DNA of 64,000 bases from Streptomyces flavotricini (GCF_020639365.1 NZ_JAINUL010000001.1:7166211-7230210), one strand, 5' to 3'. Positions 49,942 through 59,271 are shown, counted from the first letter of the stretch. The notes: generated by a model not told the origin, from the sequence alone. A program made the numbers and translations.

Positions 49942-50652
49942 TCAGCGCGTCTTGCGCCGGGCCTTCTTCCGTGCCTCTTCCTCTTCCGCCTTGACCTCGG
50001 CGGCGTACCGGTCGACGTACTCCTGGCCGGAAAGGTTGAGGACCGCGTACATGATCTCGTCGGTGACGGCCCGCAGAACGGCCCGCTCGCCTTCCATCCC
50101 GGCGTACCGGGAGAATTCCAGCGGCTCGCCGAAGCGGATGGTCACCCGCCGGATCTTGGGGATCTTCTGCCCGGGCGGCTGGATCTCGAAGGTGCCGACC
50201 ATCGCGCACGGGACGACGGGCACCCCGGCCCCGAGCGCCATCGCGGCCACGCCCACCTTGCCCTTGTAGAGCCGTCCGTCGTGGGAGCGGGTGCCCTCCG
50301 GGTAGATGCCCAGCAGCTCGCCCTTGGCCAGTACCCCGAGTCCCTCGCGCAGCGCGGCCTGCCCGGCGTCCTTGCCGGAGCGGTCCACCGGGATCTGCCC
50401 GGCGCTGCGGAAGAAGAACGCGGTCAGCCGCCCCTTCACGCCGGGACCGGTGAAGTACTCGGCCTTCGCGAGGAAGGTGATCCGGCGCTTGAGGATGGCC
50501 GGCATCAGGAAGTGGTCGGAGAACGACAGGTGGTTGCCCGCGATGATCGCGGCTCCCTCCGCCGGGATGTTCTCCAGTCCCTCGATGCGCGGCCGGAACA
50601 GCAGCCGGAGCAGCGGACCGAGCAGCACGTGCTTGAGCAAGTGGTAGAACAC
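49942..50652 (-). CDS. plsC: 1-acyl-sn-glycerol-3-phosphate acyltransferase family protein
   Basis: The 236-residue protein starts at GTG 50652. The acyltransferase block I is GNHLSFSDHF (NHxxxxD), block II GQIPVDRSG and block III IYPEGTRSHDG. It transfers an acyl chain to lysophosphatidate at the membrane. The tail is rich in Glu, Lys and Arg (EEEEARKKARRKTR). Several paralogues exist in streptomycetes, so the substrate of this copy is uncertain. Confidence 0.88.
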   Translation of the reverse strand: MFYHLLKHVLLGPLLRLLFRPRIEGLENIPAEGAAIIAGNHLSFSDHFLMPAILKRRITFLAKAEYFTGPGVKGRLTAFFFRSAGQIPVDRSGKDAGQAALREGLGVLAKGELLGIYPEGTRSHDGRLYKGKVGVAAMALGAGVPVVPCAMVGTFEIQPPGQKIPKIRRVTIRFGEPLEFSRYAGMEGERAVLRAVTDEIMYAVLNLSGQEYVDRYAAEVKAEEEEARKKARRKTR

Positions 50653-50842
50653 CGGGGCATTTTCCCTTCACCTGGGGTCAGGTCAGTGTGCCGGACACGG
50701 TGCCGGATGGGCATGGCGAAGCAGAATCCCGCCGGCCGGGCCGGCCCAGGATGACCGCGACCGGCAAACCCGGCCCCGCCGCCGGCGGGCTTGGGCGGGG
50801 AGGCTGGGGCGGAAGGTGAGGGTGAGGTGTGCGGGCGCCGGT

Positions 50843-51001
50843 TCAGGGCTTGCGCGACGCAGCCATGCCGGCGGTGAGCAGGCCGAGGACCACCCAGCCG
50901 AACCACAGCCAGCCGTTGCTGCCGAGGGCCACGGAATACGTGGCGACGGCCACCAGAGCGGCGAAGGTCATGACGGCCATCGCCTTAACGGATCCGGTCA
51001 T
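50843..51001 (-). CDS. Small two-helix membrane protein
   Basis: The ATG at 51001 gives 52 residues (MTGSVKAMAVMTFAALVAVA). Two hydrophobic stretches (about 7-25 and 30-46: GWLWFGWVVLGLLTAGMAA) form a hairpin, and it ends SRKP. It lies 32 nt after the CtaG-like gene on the same strand and is likely co-transcribed. Its function is unknown. Confidence 0.6.
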   Translation of the reverse strand: MTGSVKAMAVMTFAALVAVATYSVALGSNGWLWFGWVVLGLLTAGMAASRKP

Positions 51002-51033
51002 GCCCCATGGTCGCGCGCGGAGGTCCTGCCGCG

Positions 51034-51996
51034 CTACTGGCCACGCGCTTGGAGCGAGGCGAGATAGGAGTTGTACGCCTCCAGCTCCTGGTCGCCGTCG
51101 CGGTCCGCGGCCCGGTCGGAGCGCTTCGCCGCCCGCTGCTCGGAGTGGTACCACTGGTAGACCAGCGCGATCAGCACCAGTACCGACGGGATCTCGCTGA
51201 AGGCCCAGGCGATGCCGCCGCCCCACTGCTGGTCGAGCAGCGGGTCGATGCCGAGGGAGGCCGGCGGGTTCGCGTACGTCTTGATCATCGGCTCGCTCGC
51301 CATCATCAGCGCGATGCCGAAGAAGGCGTGGAAGGGCATGCCGGCGAAGAGCTCCAGCATCCGCATCACGTAGCCGGGGCGGTGCGGACCCGGGTCCACG
51401 CCCATGATCGGCCAGAAGAAGACCAGGCCGACGGCCAGGAAGTGCACCATCATGCCGATGTGCCCGGCCTTGCTCCCCATCAGGAAGTCGAAGAGGGGGG
51501 TGAAGTACAGGGCGTAGAGGCTGGCGATGAACAGCGGGATCGTGAACACCGGGTGGGTGATCACCTTCATGTAGCGGCTGTGCAGCAGCATCAGCAGCAG
51601 CTCGCGCGGTCCCTTGGTGCCGCGCGCGGCCGGCGGCAGCGCGCGCAGCGCCAGCGTCACCGGCGCGCCGAGCAGCAGCAGGATCGGGGAGAGCATGCTG
51701 ATGACCATGTGCTGGACCATGTGCACGCTGAACATGACCATGCCGTAGTCGTTCAGCTTGGTGCACATCACCAGGGCCACGGTCAGCACGCCCGTGGTGA
51801 AGGCGACGGTCCGGCCCAGCGGCCAGGCGTCCCCGCGGCGGCGCAGCCGCACCACGCCCCACAGGTACATGCCGAGGCCCACCAGCGAGCCGATCAGGAA
51901 GAACGCGTCGAAGGAGAACTCCAGCCCGCGCCCGAGAGTGAACGGCGGCAGGTCCATGTCCATGTTCATGTCCATGCCGTGACCGCTGTGATCCAT
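51034..51996 (-). CDS. CtaG-like cytochrome c oxidase assembly protein
   Basis: In this 320-residue protein, a Met/His-rich N-terminus (MDHSGHGMDMNMDMDLPPFT) that could bind copper is followed by about seven membrane helices. These include SVHMVQHMVISMLSPILLLL and HIGMMVHFLAVGLVFFWPIM, with the conserved His residues of the caa3_CtaG family. It probably helps insert copper in heme-copper oxidase. The C-terminus is charged and cytoplasmic. Confidence 0.87.
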   Translation of the reverse strand: MDHSGHGMDMNMDMDLPPFTLGRGLEFSFDAFFLIGSLVGLGMYLWGVVRLRRRGDAWPLGRTVAFTTGVLTVALVMCTKLNDYGMVMFSVHMVQHMVISMLSPILLLLGAPVTLALRALPPAARGTKGPRELLLMLLHSRYMKVITHPVFTIPLFIASLYALYFTPLFDFLMGSKAGHIGMMVHFLAVGLVFFWPIMGVDPGPHRPGYVMRMLELFAGMPFHAFFGIALMMASEPMIKTYANPPASLGIDPLLDQQWGGGIAWAFSEIPSVLVLIALVYQWYHSEQRAAKRSDRAADRDGDQELEAYNSYLASLQARGQ

Positions 51997-52036
51997 CTGT
52001 TCACTCCCTTGACCTGTGATGCCCCACCACAGTAGT

Positions 52037-52070
52037 GCCGCCCCCGGACGCGATCGCGTCCGGGGGCGGC
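52037..52070 (-). terminator. Perfect 34-bp palindromic terminator after pfkA
   Basis: The 17-nt arm GCCGCCCCCGGACGCGA (52037-52053) is followed directly by its exact complement (52054-52070). It lies 35 nt past the pfkA stop on the minus strand and separates it from the ctaG-like gene. Confidence 0.8.
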
Positions 52071-52104
52071 CATTACGGGGTTATGGCGCAGAAGGGGGGA
52101 AACA

Positions 52105-53130
52105 TCACAGAACGTTCTGGGCTTCGGCGTACCGCTCGGCCGGGACCGTCTTCAGGGTCTGCACGGCGTCGGCGAGCGGGACCATCTCGATCTCGGTGCC
52201 GCGCAGCGCGGTCAGCATCCCGAATTCGCCGCGGTGCGCCGCCTCCACCGCGTGCCAGCCGAAGCGGGTGGCCAGGACCCGGTCGTACGCGGTCGGCGTA
52301 CCGCCGCGCTGGACGTGGCCCAGGATGACCGGACGGGCCTCCTTGCCCAGCCGGCGCTCCAGTTCGACCGCGAGCAGGTTGCCGATGCCGGCGAAGCGCT
52401 CGTGCCCGTACTGGTCGGTGCCGCCGTCCTGGAAGTCCATGGAGCCGGCGCGCGGCTTGGCGCCCTCGGCGACCACGACGATCGCGAACCGCTTGCCCGC
52501 GGAGAAGCGCTCGCCGACGATCGCCGTCAGCTCGTCGATGTCGAAGGGGCGCTCCGGGACGACGATGGCGTGCGCGCCGGCCGCCATGCCCGAGTGCAGG
52601 GCGATCCAGCCGGTGTGGCGGCCCATGACCTCGACGACCATCACGCGCTGGTGGGACTCGGCGGTGGTCTTCAGCCGGTCCAGGGCCTCGGTGGCGACCC
52701 CGACGGCGGTGTCGAAGCCGAAGGTGACGTCCGTCGAGGCGATGTCGTTGTCGATGGTCTTCGGCACGCCCACGATCGGCAGGCCGGCCTGCGAGAGCAG
52801 GTTCGCGGCCTTCAGGGTGCCCTCGCCGCCGATCGGGATGATGGCGTCCAGGCCCAGGTCGGCCACGTGCCCGCGGGCCCGCTCCACGCCGTCGCGCAGG
52901 TGCGCGGGCTGGACGCGGGAGGAGCCGAGGATGGTGCCGCCGCGGGCCAGGATGCCGCTCACGGCGTCGAGGTCCAGCTTGCGGTAGTCGCACTCCAGCA
53001 GGCCGCGCCAGCCGTCGTGGAAGCCGATGACCTCGTCGCCGTGGTCGACGACGGAGCGGTGCACGACGGAGCGGATGACGGCATTGAGGCCGGGGCAGTC
53101 GCCGCCGGAAGTGAGCACACCAATGCGCAT
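52105..53130 (-). CDS. pfkA: 6-phosphofructokinase
   Basis: This is 341 residues from ATG 53130 (MRIGVLTSGGDCPGLNAVIR). ATP/PPi-binding GGDCPGLN, IPIGGEGTLKAANLL, the catalytic PKTIDNDIASTD and EVMGRHTGWIALHSGMAAGA are present. Gly and Lys/Thr usage around IGGEGTLKAA decides ATP versus PPi preference, and GGEGT here points to ATP. It catalyses the committed step of glycolysis. An in-frame start 42 nt upstream adds unconvincing residues. Confidence 0.95.
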   Translation of the reverse strand: MRIGVLTSGGDCPGLNAVIRSVVHRSVVDHGDEVIGFHDGWRGLLECDYRKLDLDAVSGILARGGTILGSSRVQPAHLRDGVERARGHVADLGLDAIIPIGGEGTLKAANLLSQAGLPIVGVPKTIDNDIASTDVTFGFDTAVGVATEALDRLKTTAESHQRVMVVEVMGRHTGWIALHSGMAAGAHAIVVPERPFDIDELTAIVGERFSAGKRFAIVVVAEGAKPRAGSMDFQDGGTDQYGHERFAGIGNLLAVELERRLGKEARPVILGHVQRGGTPTAYDRVLATRFGWHAVEAAHRGEFGMLTALRGTEIEMVPLADAVQTLKTVPAERYAEAQNVL

Positions 53131-53267
53131 GGCAGGGGGAACCTTTGCAACGTGGGCCGACGACCGGACCACGTCGTCCGGTTGGAACTACGGCCACCCT
53201 ACAAGCGGTGGAGCGGTCCACTGAACCATCCTCCACATGCTGGTCACACTCGTCGTACGAAACGACG

Positions 53268-53301
53268 TCGGCCCGGTTCCCCCAAGGGAAAACCGGGCCG
53301 A
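53268..53301 (-). terminator. Terminator after gatD
   Basis: TCGGCCCGGTT (53268-53278) pairs with AACCGGGCCGA (53291-53301), an 11-bp stem. It begins 44 nt after the gatD stop. TCGTTTCG follows on the minus strand. Confidence 0.75.
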
Positions 53302-53344
53302 ACACATGATTGCGGGGCCGCCCCGATGAGCGGTCCGCGCGGCG

Positions 53345-54073
53345 TTACGCGGGCTGTGTGGCCGACGCGATGCGCTCGGCGCGCAGCGCCTCGTACCACC
53401 GGTCGTCGATGGGCGGCAGCGCGTTCACGTCGAGGGCCAGCTTCAGCAGCAGGTCCGCGATCTGCGGGTTGCGGGCCATCACGGGGCCGTGCATGTAGGT
53501 GCCGAAGACCGTGTCGTTGTACGCGCCCTCGGTGCCGTCGCCCGTGCCGTTGCCGCGGCCCATCGAGACCCGGGCGAACGGGCGGGCGGTCGGCCCGAGG
53601 TGGGTGACGCCCTGGTGGTTCTCGAAGCCGGTCAGCTGCGGGAGGTTCAGGCGCGGGTCGATGTCCGCGAGGACGTCTCCGACGCAGCGCTCGCCCTCGC
53701 CGCGCACCGTGACCACGTCCAGCAGGCCGAGGCCCTCCTGGCGCTCGCCCATGTCGTTGACGAACTCGTTGCCGAGGATCTGGTAGCCGGCGCAGACGGA
53801 GAAGACGATCGCCCCGTTCGAGACGGCCCGCTCCAGACCGCCGTCGCGCAGCAGTCGCTCCGCGGCGAGCCGCTGCGGGCGGTCCTCACCGCCGCCGATC
53901 AGGTAGATGTCGCCCGAGGTGGGGATGGGCTGGTCGCTGCGCACGTCCACGCGCTGCACGTCCAGGCCGCGCTGGCGCGCCCGGCGCTCCACCACGAGGG
54001 CGTTGCCCTGGTCTCCGTACGTGCTCAGCAGGTCCGGGTAGACCCACACCAGACGCAGGCTGTTGTCGCTCAT
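53345..54073 (-). CDS. gatD: Lipid II isoglutaminyl synthase glutaminase subunit
   Basis: This 242-residue class I glutamine amidotransferase of the CobB/CobQ type has VWVYPDLLSTYGDQGNALVV, the nucleophile Cys in IVFSVCAGYQILG and the catalytic His in VFGTYMHGPVMARNP. It supplies ammonia to MurT, which amidates the D-Glu of lipid II. The murT stop lies 19 nt upstream. Confidence 0.9.
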   Translation of the reverse strand: MSDNSLRLVWVYPDLLSTYGDQGNALVVERRARQRGLDVQRVDVRSDQPIPTSGDIYLIGGGEDRPQRLAAERLLRDGGLERAVSNGAIVFSVCAGYQILGNEFVNDMGERQEGLGLLDVVTVRGEGERCVGDVLADIDPRLNLPQLTGFENHQGVTHLGPTARPFARVSMGRGNGTGDGTEGAYNDTVFGTYMHGPVMARNPQIADLLLKLALDVNALPPIDDRWYEALRAERIASATQPA

Positions 54074-54092
54074 GCTCTTGTCCTTGAGGGTT

Positions 54093-55331
54093 CTAGTTGC
54101 CGACGCGGCGGCGCACGTCCTGGAAGGCGGTGTAGTTGGCGATCAGCTCGATCTGTCCGGGCGGCGCCAGCTGCACGGCCTCGTCGAGGGTCTCGCACAC
54201 GCGGAAGTCCAGGCCCGCGACCTCCAGGCGGACCGCCAGGTCCAGCTTGCGGTCGCCGATCACGAAGATCGGGTGGCCGGCCAGGCGCGGGTAGTCCACG
54301 TCCCACAGCCAGGACGTGTCCGTGCCGTCGGCGCCGCGCGCGTTCACCGAGAGGATCACCGGGGTCGGCGGCGGGTCGATCAGCGAAAACGTTTCGAGCC
54401 AGCCCGCCGGGTTCTTCGCGAGCAGCAGCCGAAGCTCACGGCCCTGGAAGTTCACCACGTCATAGCGGCCGGCGACGGCCTGCACCTGGTACATCCGCTC
54501 CAGCGCGACCTGCGGCGGGACGCCGAAGACGGCGGCCACGGCGGCCGAGGTGGCGGCGTTCGCCTTGTTGGCGCGACCGGGCAGCTGCAGGTGGATCGGC
54601 CAGGCCGAGCCGTGCGGGTCCAGTACGTGGTCCCCGGACAGCACCCAGCTCGGGGCGGGCCGCCGGAATCCGCACTCGCCGCAGAACCAGTCGTCGCCGG
54701 GGCGCTGCATGACGCCACCGCAGGAGGGGCACGACCAGGCGTCGTCCTTCCACTCCTGGCCGGCCGCGACCCACACCACGTTCTGCGAGGACGAGGCCGA
54801 CCACACGATGAGCGGGTCGTCGCAGTTGGCGACGATGACGGCCTTGGAGCCCTGGAGGCCCTCGCGCCACTTCTCCGCGAGCATGCGGGTCTCGGCGGCG
54901 CGGTCCAGCTGGTCGCGGGAGAGGTTCAGCAGGGCGATCACCTTGGGGGTGACGTCCCGGGCGACTCCGGCGAGGTACTTCTCGTCCACCTCGATGACGC
55001 CGTACTTGGCGTCGGATCCGCCCGCGAGGGCGGAGGTGATGCCGGCCGGCATGTTCGCGCCGAGGGCGTTGGAGACGACCGGTCCGCTGGCCCGCAGGGC
55101 CTCGGCGATCAGCCGGGTGGTCGTGGTCTTGCCGTTCGTCGCGGAGACGAGGACGACGTCGAGATGCTGCGCGAGCGCTCCGAGGAGATCGGGGTCGAGT
55201 TTGAGTGCGACCTTGCCACCGATCACCGATCCGCTTCCGCGTCCCGCGGCCCGCGACACCGCAGCCGCGGCCTTGCCCGCCGTCACGGCCAGCTTGGCCC
55301 GCGGCGAAAGCGGCTCTGTGTTGCCTGCCAT
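54093..55331 (-). CDS. murT: Lipid II isoglutaminyl synthase Mur-ligase subunit
   Basis: The 412-residue Mur ligase fold has the ATP motif VLVSATNGKTTTTRLIAEAL, central NANLSRDQLDR-like LLNLSRDQLDRAAE, and an inserted zinc ribbon CPSCGGVMQRPGDDWFCGEC, the hallmark of MurT. A DUF1727 C-terminal domain follows. Together with GatD it converts the glutamate of lipid II to isoglutamine, which is needed for cross-linking. Confidence 0.92.
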   Translation of the reverse strand: MAGNTEPLSPRAKLAVTAGKAAAAVSRAAGRGSGSVIGGKVALKLDPDLLGALAQHLDVVLVSATNGKTTTTRLIAEALRASGPVVSNALGANMPAGITSALAGGSDAKYGVIEVDEKYLAGVARDVTPKVIALLNLSRDQLDRAAETRMLAEKWREGLQGSKAVIVANCDDPLIVWSASSSQNVVWVAAGQEWKDDAWSCPSCGGVMQRPGDDWFCGECGFRRPAPSWVLSGDHVLDPHGSAWPIHLQLPGRANKANAATSAAVAAVFGVPPQVALERMYQVQAVAGRYDVVNFQGRELRLLLAKNPAGWLETFSLIDPPPTPVILSVNARGADGTDTSWLWDVDYPRLAGHPIFVIGDRKLDLAVRLEVAGLDFRVCETLDEAVQLAPPGQIELIANYTAFQDVRRRVGN

Positions 55332-55453
55332 CGTCCCTTGTCCTCCTTGCGTCGGTCGGCCCCAGCCTATCCAGTACCGGCCGGGGCCTTGACCGCGGCG
55401 CCCTGAGGCGCCGCAGATCTCCTCATATATTCGCCCGTCGTACCCTTACGGCC

Positions 55454-56017
55454 ATGCGACAGCGCCCCATCCCCGGTACCACCGGCCTCGTCCGCACCAT
55501 GAGCCTGCTGGGCGACCCGGTGCTCCACTCGCCGTGCGAGGAGGTCACCGCGTTCGGCCCGGCCCTCGACCGGCTCATCGAGGACATGTTCGCGACGATG
55601 TACGCCGCCGAGGGCGTCGGCCTCGCCGCGAACCAGATCGGCGTCGGGCAGCGGGTGTTCGTGTACGACTGCCCCGACGACGAGGACGTCCGCCACGTCG
55701 GGCACATCGTCAACCCGCGCCTGGTGGCGGCCGACGGGGACGAGTTCCGCGGCCCCGAGGGCTGCCTGTCGCTGCCCGGCCTGGAGGCGGGCACGGTCCG
55801 CTTCGACCGCGCGGTCGTCGAGGGGGTCAGCTCCGCGGGCGCGCCCGTACGGATCGAGGGCACCGGATTCTTCGCGCGCTGCCTCCAGCACGAGTGCGAC
55901 CACCTCGACGGCACGGTCTACGCGGACCGGGTCACCGGGCTGCGCGCCAGGCGGCTGCGGCGGGCGATCCGCAAGACGCCGTGGGGCGCGCGGGCCGCCG
56001 GGGCCGCGCAGAACTGA
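55454..56017 (+). CDS. def: Peptide deformylase
   Basis: The 187-residue metalloenzyme removes the N-formyl group from nascent proteins. Motif 1 is GVGLAANQIGVG, motif 2 EGCLSLPG with Cys ligand, motif 3 QHECDHLDG with two His ligands and catalytic Glu. The ATG at 55454 is preceded by TACCCT only 7 nt upstream and no Shine-Dalgarno, so translation may be leaderless. Confidence 0.94.
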   Translation: MRQRPIPGTTGLVRTMSLLGDPVLHSPCEEVTAFGPALDRLIEDMFATMYAAEGVGLAANQIGVGQRVFVYDCPDDEDVRHVGHIVNPRLVAADGDEFRGPEGCLSLPGLEAGTVRFDRAVVEGVSSAGAPVRIEGTGFFARCLQHECDHLDGTVYADRVTGLRARRLRRAIRKTPWGARAAGAAQN

Positions 56018-56038
56018 GCGCGGCCCCGGCGGTGGGTC

Positions 56039-56683
56039 TCAGAACCCCGGGCCGTCCACACGGTTGCCGGCCGTGGCCAGCCGGCCCCACAACAGGTCGG
56101 TGAGTCCGGTGACCAACTCGGCGCGGTCGCAGGGACGTTCCCCCAGCCACCAGTCGCCGGCGGCGTGCATCATGCCGACGATGCCGTGGCCCCAGATCCG
56201 GGCCAGGCGTTCGCCGCCGGGGCCGAGGTCCACGCGCTCGCCGATCACGTCGGCGAGCTCCTCGCCGAGCCGGCGCAGCAGCGGCGCCGAGTGCAGGCCC
56301 ACGTCGAAGCCCCGCTCGGCGGCGTGCGAGTCCTCGGCCGGGTGCATGAGGAACCGGTACACCTGCGGTCGGGCCTCGATGGCCGCGAGGTAGGTGTCGA
56401 GGGTGGACTCCACGCGGCTGCGGCGCTCCGCCGGGGCGTCGAGCGCGGCCCGCAGCGAGTCGAGCAGGGCGTCGGTGTGCCGGACGGCGAGGGCCTGGTA
56501 GAGCCCGGCCTTGTCGCCGAAGTGCCGGTAGAGGATCGGCTTGGTGATGCCGGCCTCCGCCGCGATGGCGTTCATGGACGCCCTGGGGCCGTCCCGGAGG
56601 ACGACCCGGTCGGCCGCTTCGAGCAGCTCCCGCCTGCGGCGCTCGGCCGCTCCCGGTTCGCCGGCCTGCTGAGTGGTCTCCAT
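56039..56683 (-). CDS. TetR-family transcriptional repressor
   Basis: The start is ATG 56683 (METTQQAGEPGAAERRRREL), giving 214 residues. The TetR HTH (residues 18-62) reads NAIAAEAGITKPILYRHFGD, KAGLYQALAVRH. The ligand domain has QVYRFLMHPAED and WGHGIVGMMHAAGDWWLGE. It is divergent from the acyl-CoA dehydrogenase and likely represses it and itself through the GTTAC/GTAAC dyad, responding to acyl-CoA. Confidence 0.9.
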   Translation of the reverse strand: METTQQAGEPGAAERRRRELLEAADRVVLRDGPRASMNAIAAEAGITKPILYRHFGDKAGLYQALAVRHTDALLDSLRAALDAPAERRSRVESTLDTYLAAIEARPQVYRFLMHPAEDSHAAERGFDVGLHSAPLLRRLGEELADVIGERVDLGPGGERLARIWGHGIVGMMHAAGDWWLGERPCDRAELVTGLTDLLWGRLATAGNRVDGPGF

Positions 56684-56787
56684 GACGTGTTTCTCTCCCC
56701 GCCCTTGCGATGGTGCGTGACGCCCACGCAACGTAACACCCCGCACACCCTCGCGATCGAATCGGCTGTGCTGCGGGCTGCGCTGCT

Positions 56788-56846
56788 TGACAGTGCCTAC
56801 TCGCCGGTAACAGACTGTGGTCACCGTATGGGTTACCGCTAGTAAC
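56788..56846 (+). promoter_or_regulatory. Promoter and TetR-type operator of the acyl-CoA dehydrogenase gene
   Basis: TTGACA (56788-56793) and CAGACT (56812-56817) are 18 bp apart. GTTAC-CGCTA-GTAAC (56832-56846) is a perfect dyad just downstream, with another GTAAC at 56807-56811. Binding by the divergent TetR protein would block elongation from this promoter. Confidence 0.6.
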
Positions 56847-56876
56847 GCACTGGTGGACGCACAGCTGGAGGGGAAC

Positions 56877-58109
56877 ATGGCGGAGTTCACCATGGAGCTC
56901 AATGACGACCAGAAGCAGGTACGCGACTGGATCCACGGCTTCGCGGCCGAAGTGATCCGGCCCGCCGCCGCGGAATGGGACGAGCGCGAAGAGACTCCGT
57001 GGCCCGTCATCCAGGAGGCCGCGAAGGTGGGCATCTACTCGCTCGACTTCTACGCCCAGCAGTTCTTCGACCCTACCGGCCTGGGCATCCCGATGGCCAT
57101 GGAGGAGCTGTTCTGGGGTGACGCGGGCATCGCCCTGTCGATCGTGGGCACCGGGCTCGCCGCCATCGGCGTCGTCGCCAACGGCACCGAGGAGCAGATC
57201 GGGACCTGGATCCCGCAGATGTACGGCACCCCCGACGACGTGAAGGTCGCCGCCTTCTGCTCCTCCGAGCCGGACGCCGGTTCCGACGTCGGCTCGATGC
57301 GCACCCGGGCCGTCTACGACCAGGCCAAGGACGAGTGGGTGCTCAACGGCACCAAGACCTGGGCGACCAACGGCGGCATCGCCAACGTCCACATCGTCGT
57401 CGCCGTCGTCGACCCCGAGCTCGGCACCAAGGGCCACGCCTCCTTCATCGTGCCGCCGAACACCCCCGGCCTGTCCCAGGGCCAGAAGTTCAAGAAGCAC
57501 GGCATCCGCGCCTCGCACACCGCCGAGGTGGTCCTGGAGGACGTCCGCGTCCCCGGCTCCTGCCTGCTCGGCGGCAAGGAGAAGCTGGACGAGCGGCTCG
57601 CGCGGGCCCACGAGCGGGCCAGGGCCGGCGGCGCTGGCGAGCGCGTGAAGAACGCCGCCATGGCCACCTTCGAAGCCTCCCGCCCGGCGGTCGGCGCCAT
57701 GGCCGTCGGCACCGCGCGCGCGGCGTACGAGGTCGCCCTCGACTACGCCAAGACCCGTACGCAGTTCGGCCGTCCGATCATCGACAACCAGGGCATCGCC
57801 TTCCAGCTCGCCGACATGCGGACCTCCATCGACGCGGCCCGGCTGCTCGTGTGGCGGGCCTCCTGGATGGCGGTCGCGGGCAAGCCCTTCACCTCGGCGG
57901 AGGGCTCCATGTCCAAGCTGTTCGCGAGCGAGGTGGCCAAGAAGGTCACGGCCCAGGCGGTCCAGATCCTCGGGGGCAACGGGTTCACCCGCGAGTACCC
58001 GGTGGAGCGCATGCACCGCGACAGTGCGATCTACACGATCTTCGAGGGCACCAGTGAGATCCAGCGTCTGGTGATCGCCCGCACGATCTCGCAGATGCCG
58101 ATCCGCTAG
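56877..58109 (+). CDS. Acyl-CoA dehydrogenase
   Basis: The start is ATG 56877 (MAEFTMELNDDQKQVRDWIH) after GGAGGGG, giving 410 residues. FAD and substrate motifs are CSSEPDAGSDVGSMRTRAV, the WVLNGTKTWATNGGIANVHI stretch, RTQFGRPIIDNQGIAFQLAD and QILGGNGFTREYPVERMHRD, then YTIFEGTSEIQRLVIAR with the catalytic Glu. It oxidises acyl-CoA in the cytoplasm. Chain-length preference is not evident. Confidence 0.94.
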   Translation: MAEFTMELNDDQKQVRDWIHGFAAEVIRPAAAEWDEREETPWPVIQEAAKVGIYSLDFYAQQFFDPTGLGIPMAMEELFWGDAGIALSIVGTGLAAIGVVANGTEEQIGTWIPQMYGTPDDVKVAAFCSSEPDAGSDVGSMRTRAVYDQAKDEWVLNGTKTWATNGGIANVHIVVAVVDPELGTKGHASFIVPPNTPGLSQGQKFKKHGIRASHTAEVVLEDVRVPGSCLLGGKEKLDERLARAHERARAGGAGERVKNAAMATFEASRPAVGAMAVGTARAAYEVALDYAKTRTQFGRPIIDNQGIAFQLADMRTSIDAARLLVWRASWMAVAGKPFTSAEGSMSKLFASEVAKKVTAQAVQILGGNGFTREYPVERMHRDSAIYTIFEGTSEIQRLVIARTISQMPIR

Positions 58110-58150
58110 CGGACATCCGCTCGCGCGCCGTGCCTCACGCATGAGTTCCG

Positions 58151-58903
58151 TCAGTGCACGGGCGTGAGGCACAGCGAGTGGGCGCCCTCGACCCACTTGT
58201 CGGGGACGCTGATCAGGTCGCCGTCGGCGCAGTCCGCGCCGCCGGTGCCCCGCTCCCTGGTGACCAGGTACTTGGCCAGCGGGGAACCGCAGGCCTCCGG
58301 CACCAGCTTCTCGTTGCGCAGCTTGTCCGCGTCGCGCACGCACGTCCCGATGGCCGGGCCGGTCGGCAGTTCGTCGTTCCCGGCCATCAGGCCCAGCAGC
58401 ACGAGCAGGGGCGGTGCGCAGGCGATGAGCACGGTCGCCGTGAGGAAGACCAGCGCCGGCGGGCGGCGCCACAGCGGCTTGCCGGGGCTCAGCGAGGGCA
58501 GGATGGCGCCGACCGGGGGAGTGAGCCTGAGGAAGCGCGCCCGCGCGCCGAGGTTCAGCAGCACGGTGACCGGGGTGATGAACACCGACAGCGGGCCCCA
58601 CCAGCCCTGCCACAGCGTGTCCGCGGACATCTTGCGGTAGGTGGCGAGCCCGCAGTCGCGGCAGAACGGCCCCTCCTGGCGCAGGAACCGCATGATGACC
58701 AGCGCCCCCTGGTGCCCGCGCACGGTGGCCGGCACGGCCGGCTGGGCCCCGCACACGCGGCAGCCGTACGGGGCCTGCGGCATCTGCCGGTGGCCGTACG
58801 GGACCGGCTGCGGCGGCACGCCGTACGGGGAGCGGGGGACGCCCTGCTGCGGGCCGTACGGGTGGTAGGGGCCGGCGCCGTGCTGCGGTGGCGGAGTGGC
58901 CAC
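58151..58903 (-). CDS. Membrane protein with Pro/Tyr-rich N-terminus and zinc-ribbon-like Cys pairs
   Basis: The 250-residue protein opens with a Pro/Tyr/Gly-rich tract (about 1-45), then CRVCGAQPAV and CRDCGLATYR, a four-Cys zinc-ribbon pattern. Two membrane segments follow (LSVFITPVTVLLNLG; ALVFLTATVLIACAPPLLVL). An extracytoplasmic Cys-containing domain (GTCVRDADK, EACGSPLAKY, GADCADGDL, LCL) resembles LppU-like streptomycete proteins. The function is unknown. Confidence 0.78.
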   Translation of the reverse strand: MATPPPQHGAGPYHPYGPQQGVPRSPYGVPPQPVPYGHRQMPQAPYGCRVCGAQPAVPATVRGHQGALVIMRFLRQEGPFCRDCGLATYRKMSADTLWQGWWGPLSVFITPVTVLLNLGARARFLRLTPPVGAILPSLSPGKPLWRRPPALVFLTATVLIACAPPLLVLLGLMAGNDELPTGPAIGTCVRDADKLRNEKLVPEACGSPLAKYLVTRERGTGGADCADGDLISVPDKWVEGAHSLCLTPVH

Positions 58904-59271
58904 GGATCTCTCCTCGGGTCTCGCGGGGTCTCGCGGTGATCGCCGGGCGGCCGGTGATCACCGGCACCCTAGCCCGCTCCGGTGCGGCGGCAGCCGGGCG
59001 AGGGCCCGCGCCGAACGTGATCCCGGCCACGCCCGTGCCGGACGCGAACACCCTTGCGGGGCACGGCGGCGGCGCCCGCCAAGGGGCGTCGGGTGAACGA
59101 ACCGGATACCGGGCATGAGCGCATGGTGAGCGGGCATACACACCCTGAACTGGACTGCCGAAATGGGTTCCGTCCGGGGGCGGCGATCAGCAATACTCAC
59201 CGCCACCGTGGATCGCGGATTCGACCGGGTGACCACCGGCCCTCCCGCCCCACACTGCGAGGAGGTGCGCC
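58904..59271. other. 368-bp gap with a palindrome and the DUF5999 promoter region
   Basis: GCCGGTGATCACCGGC (58950-58965) is a perfect 16-bp palindrome, and GGTCTCGCG is repeated at 58917 and 58927. No supported gene lies here. The right part must hold the promoter for the DUF5999 gene, but no clear -10/-35 pair stands out. Confidence 0.5.
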
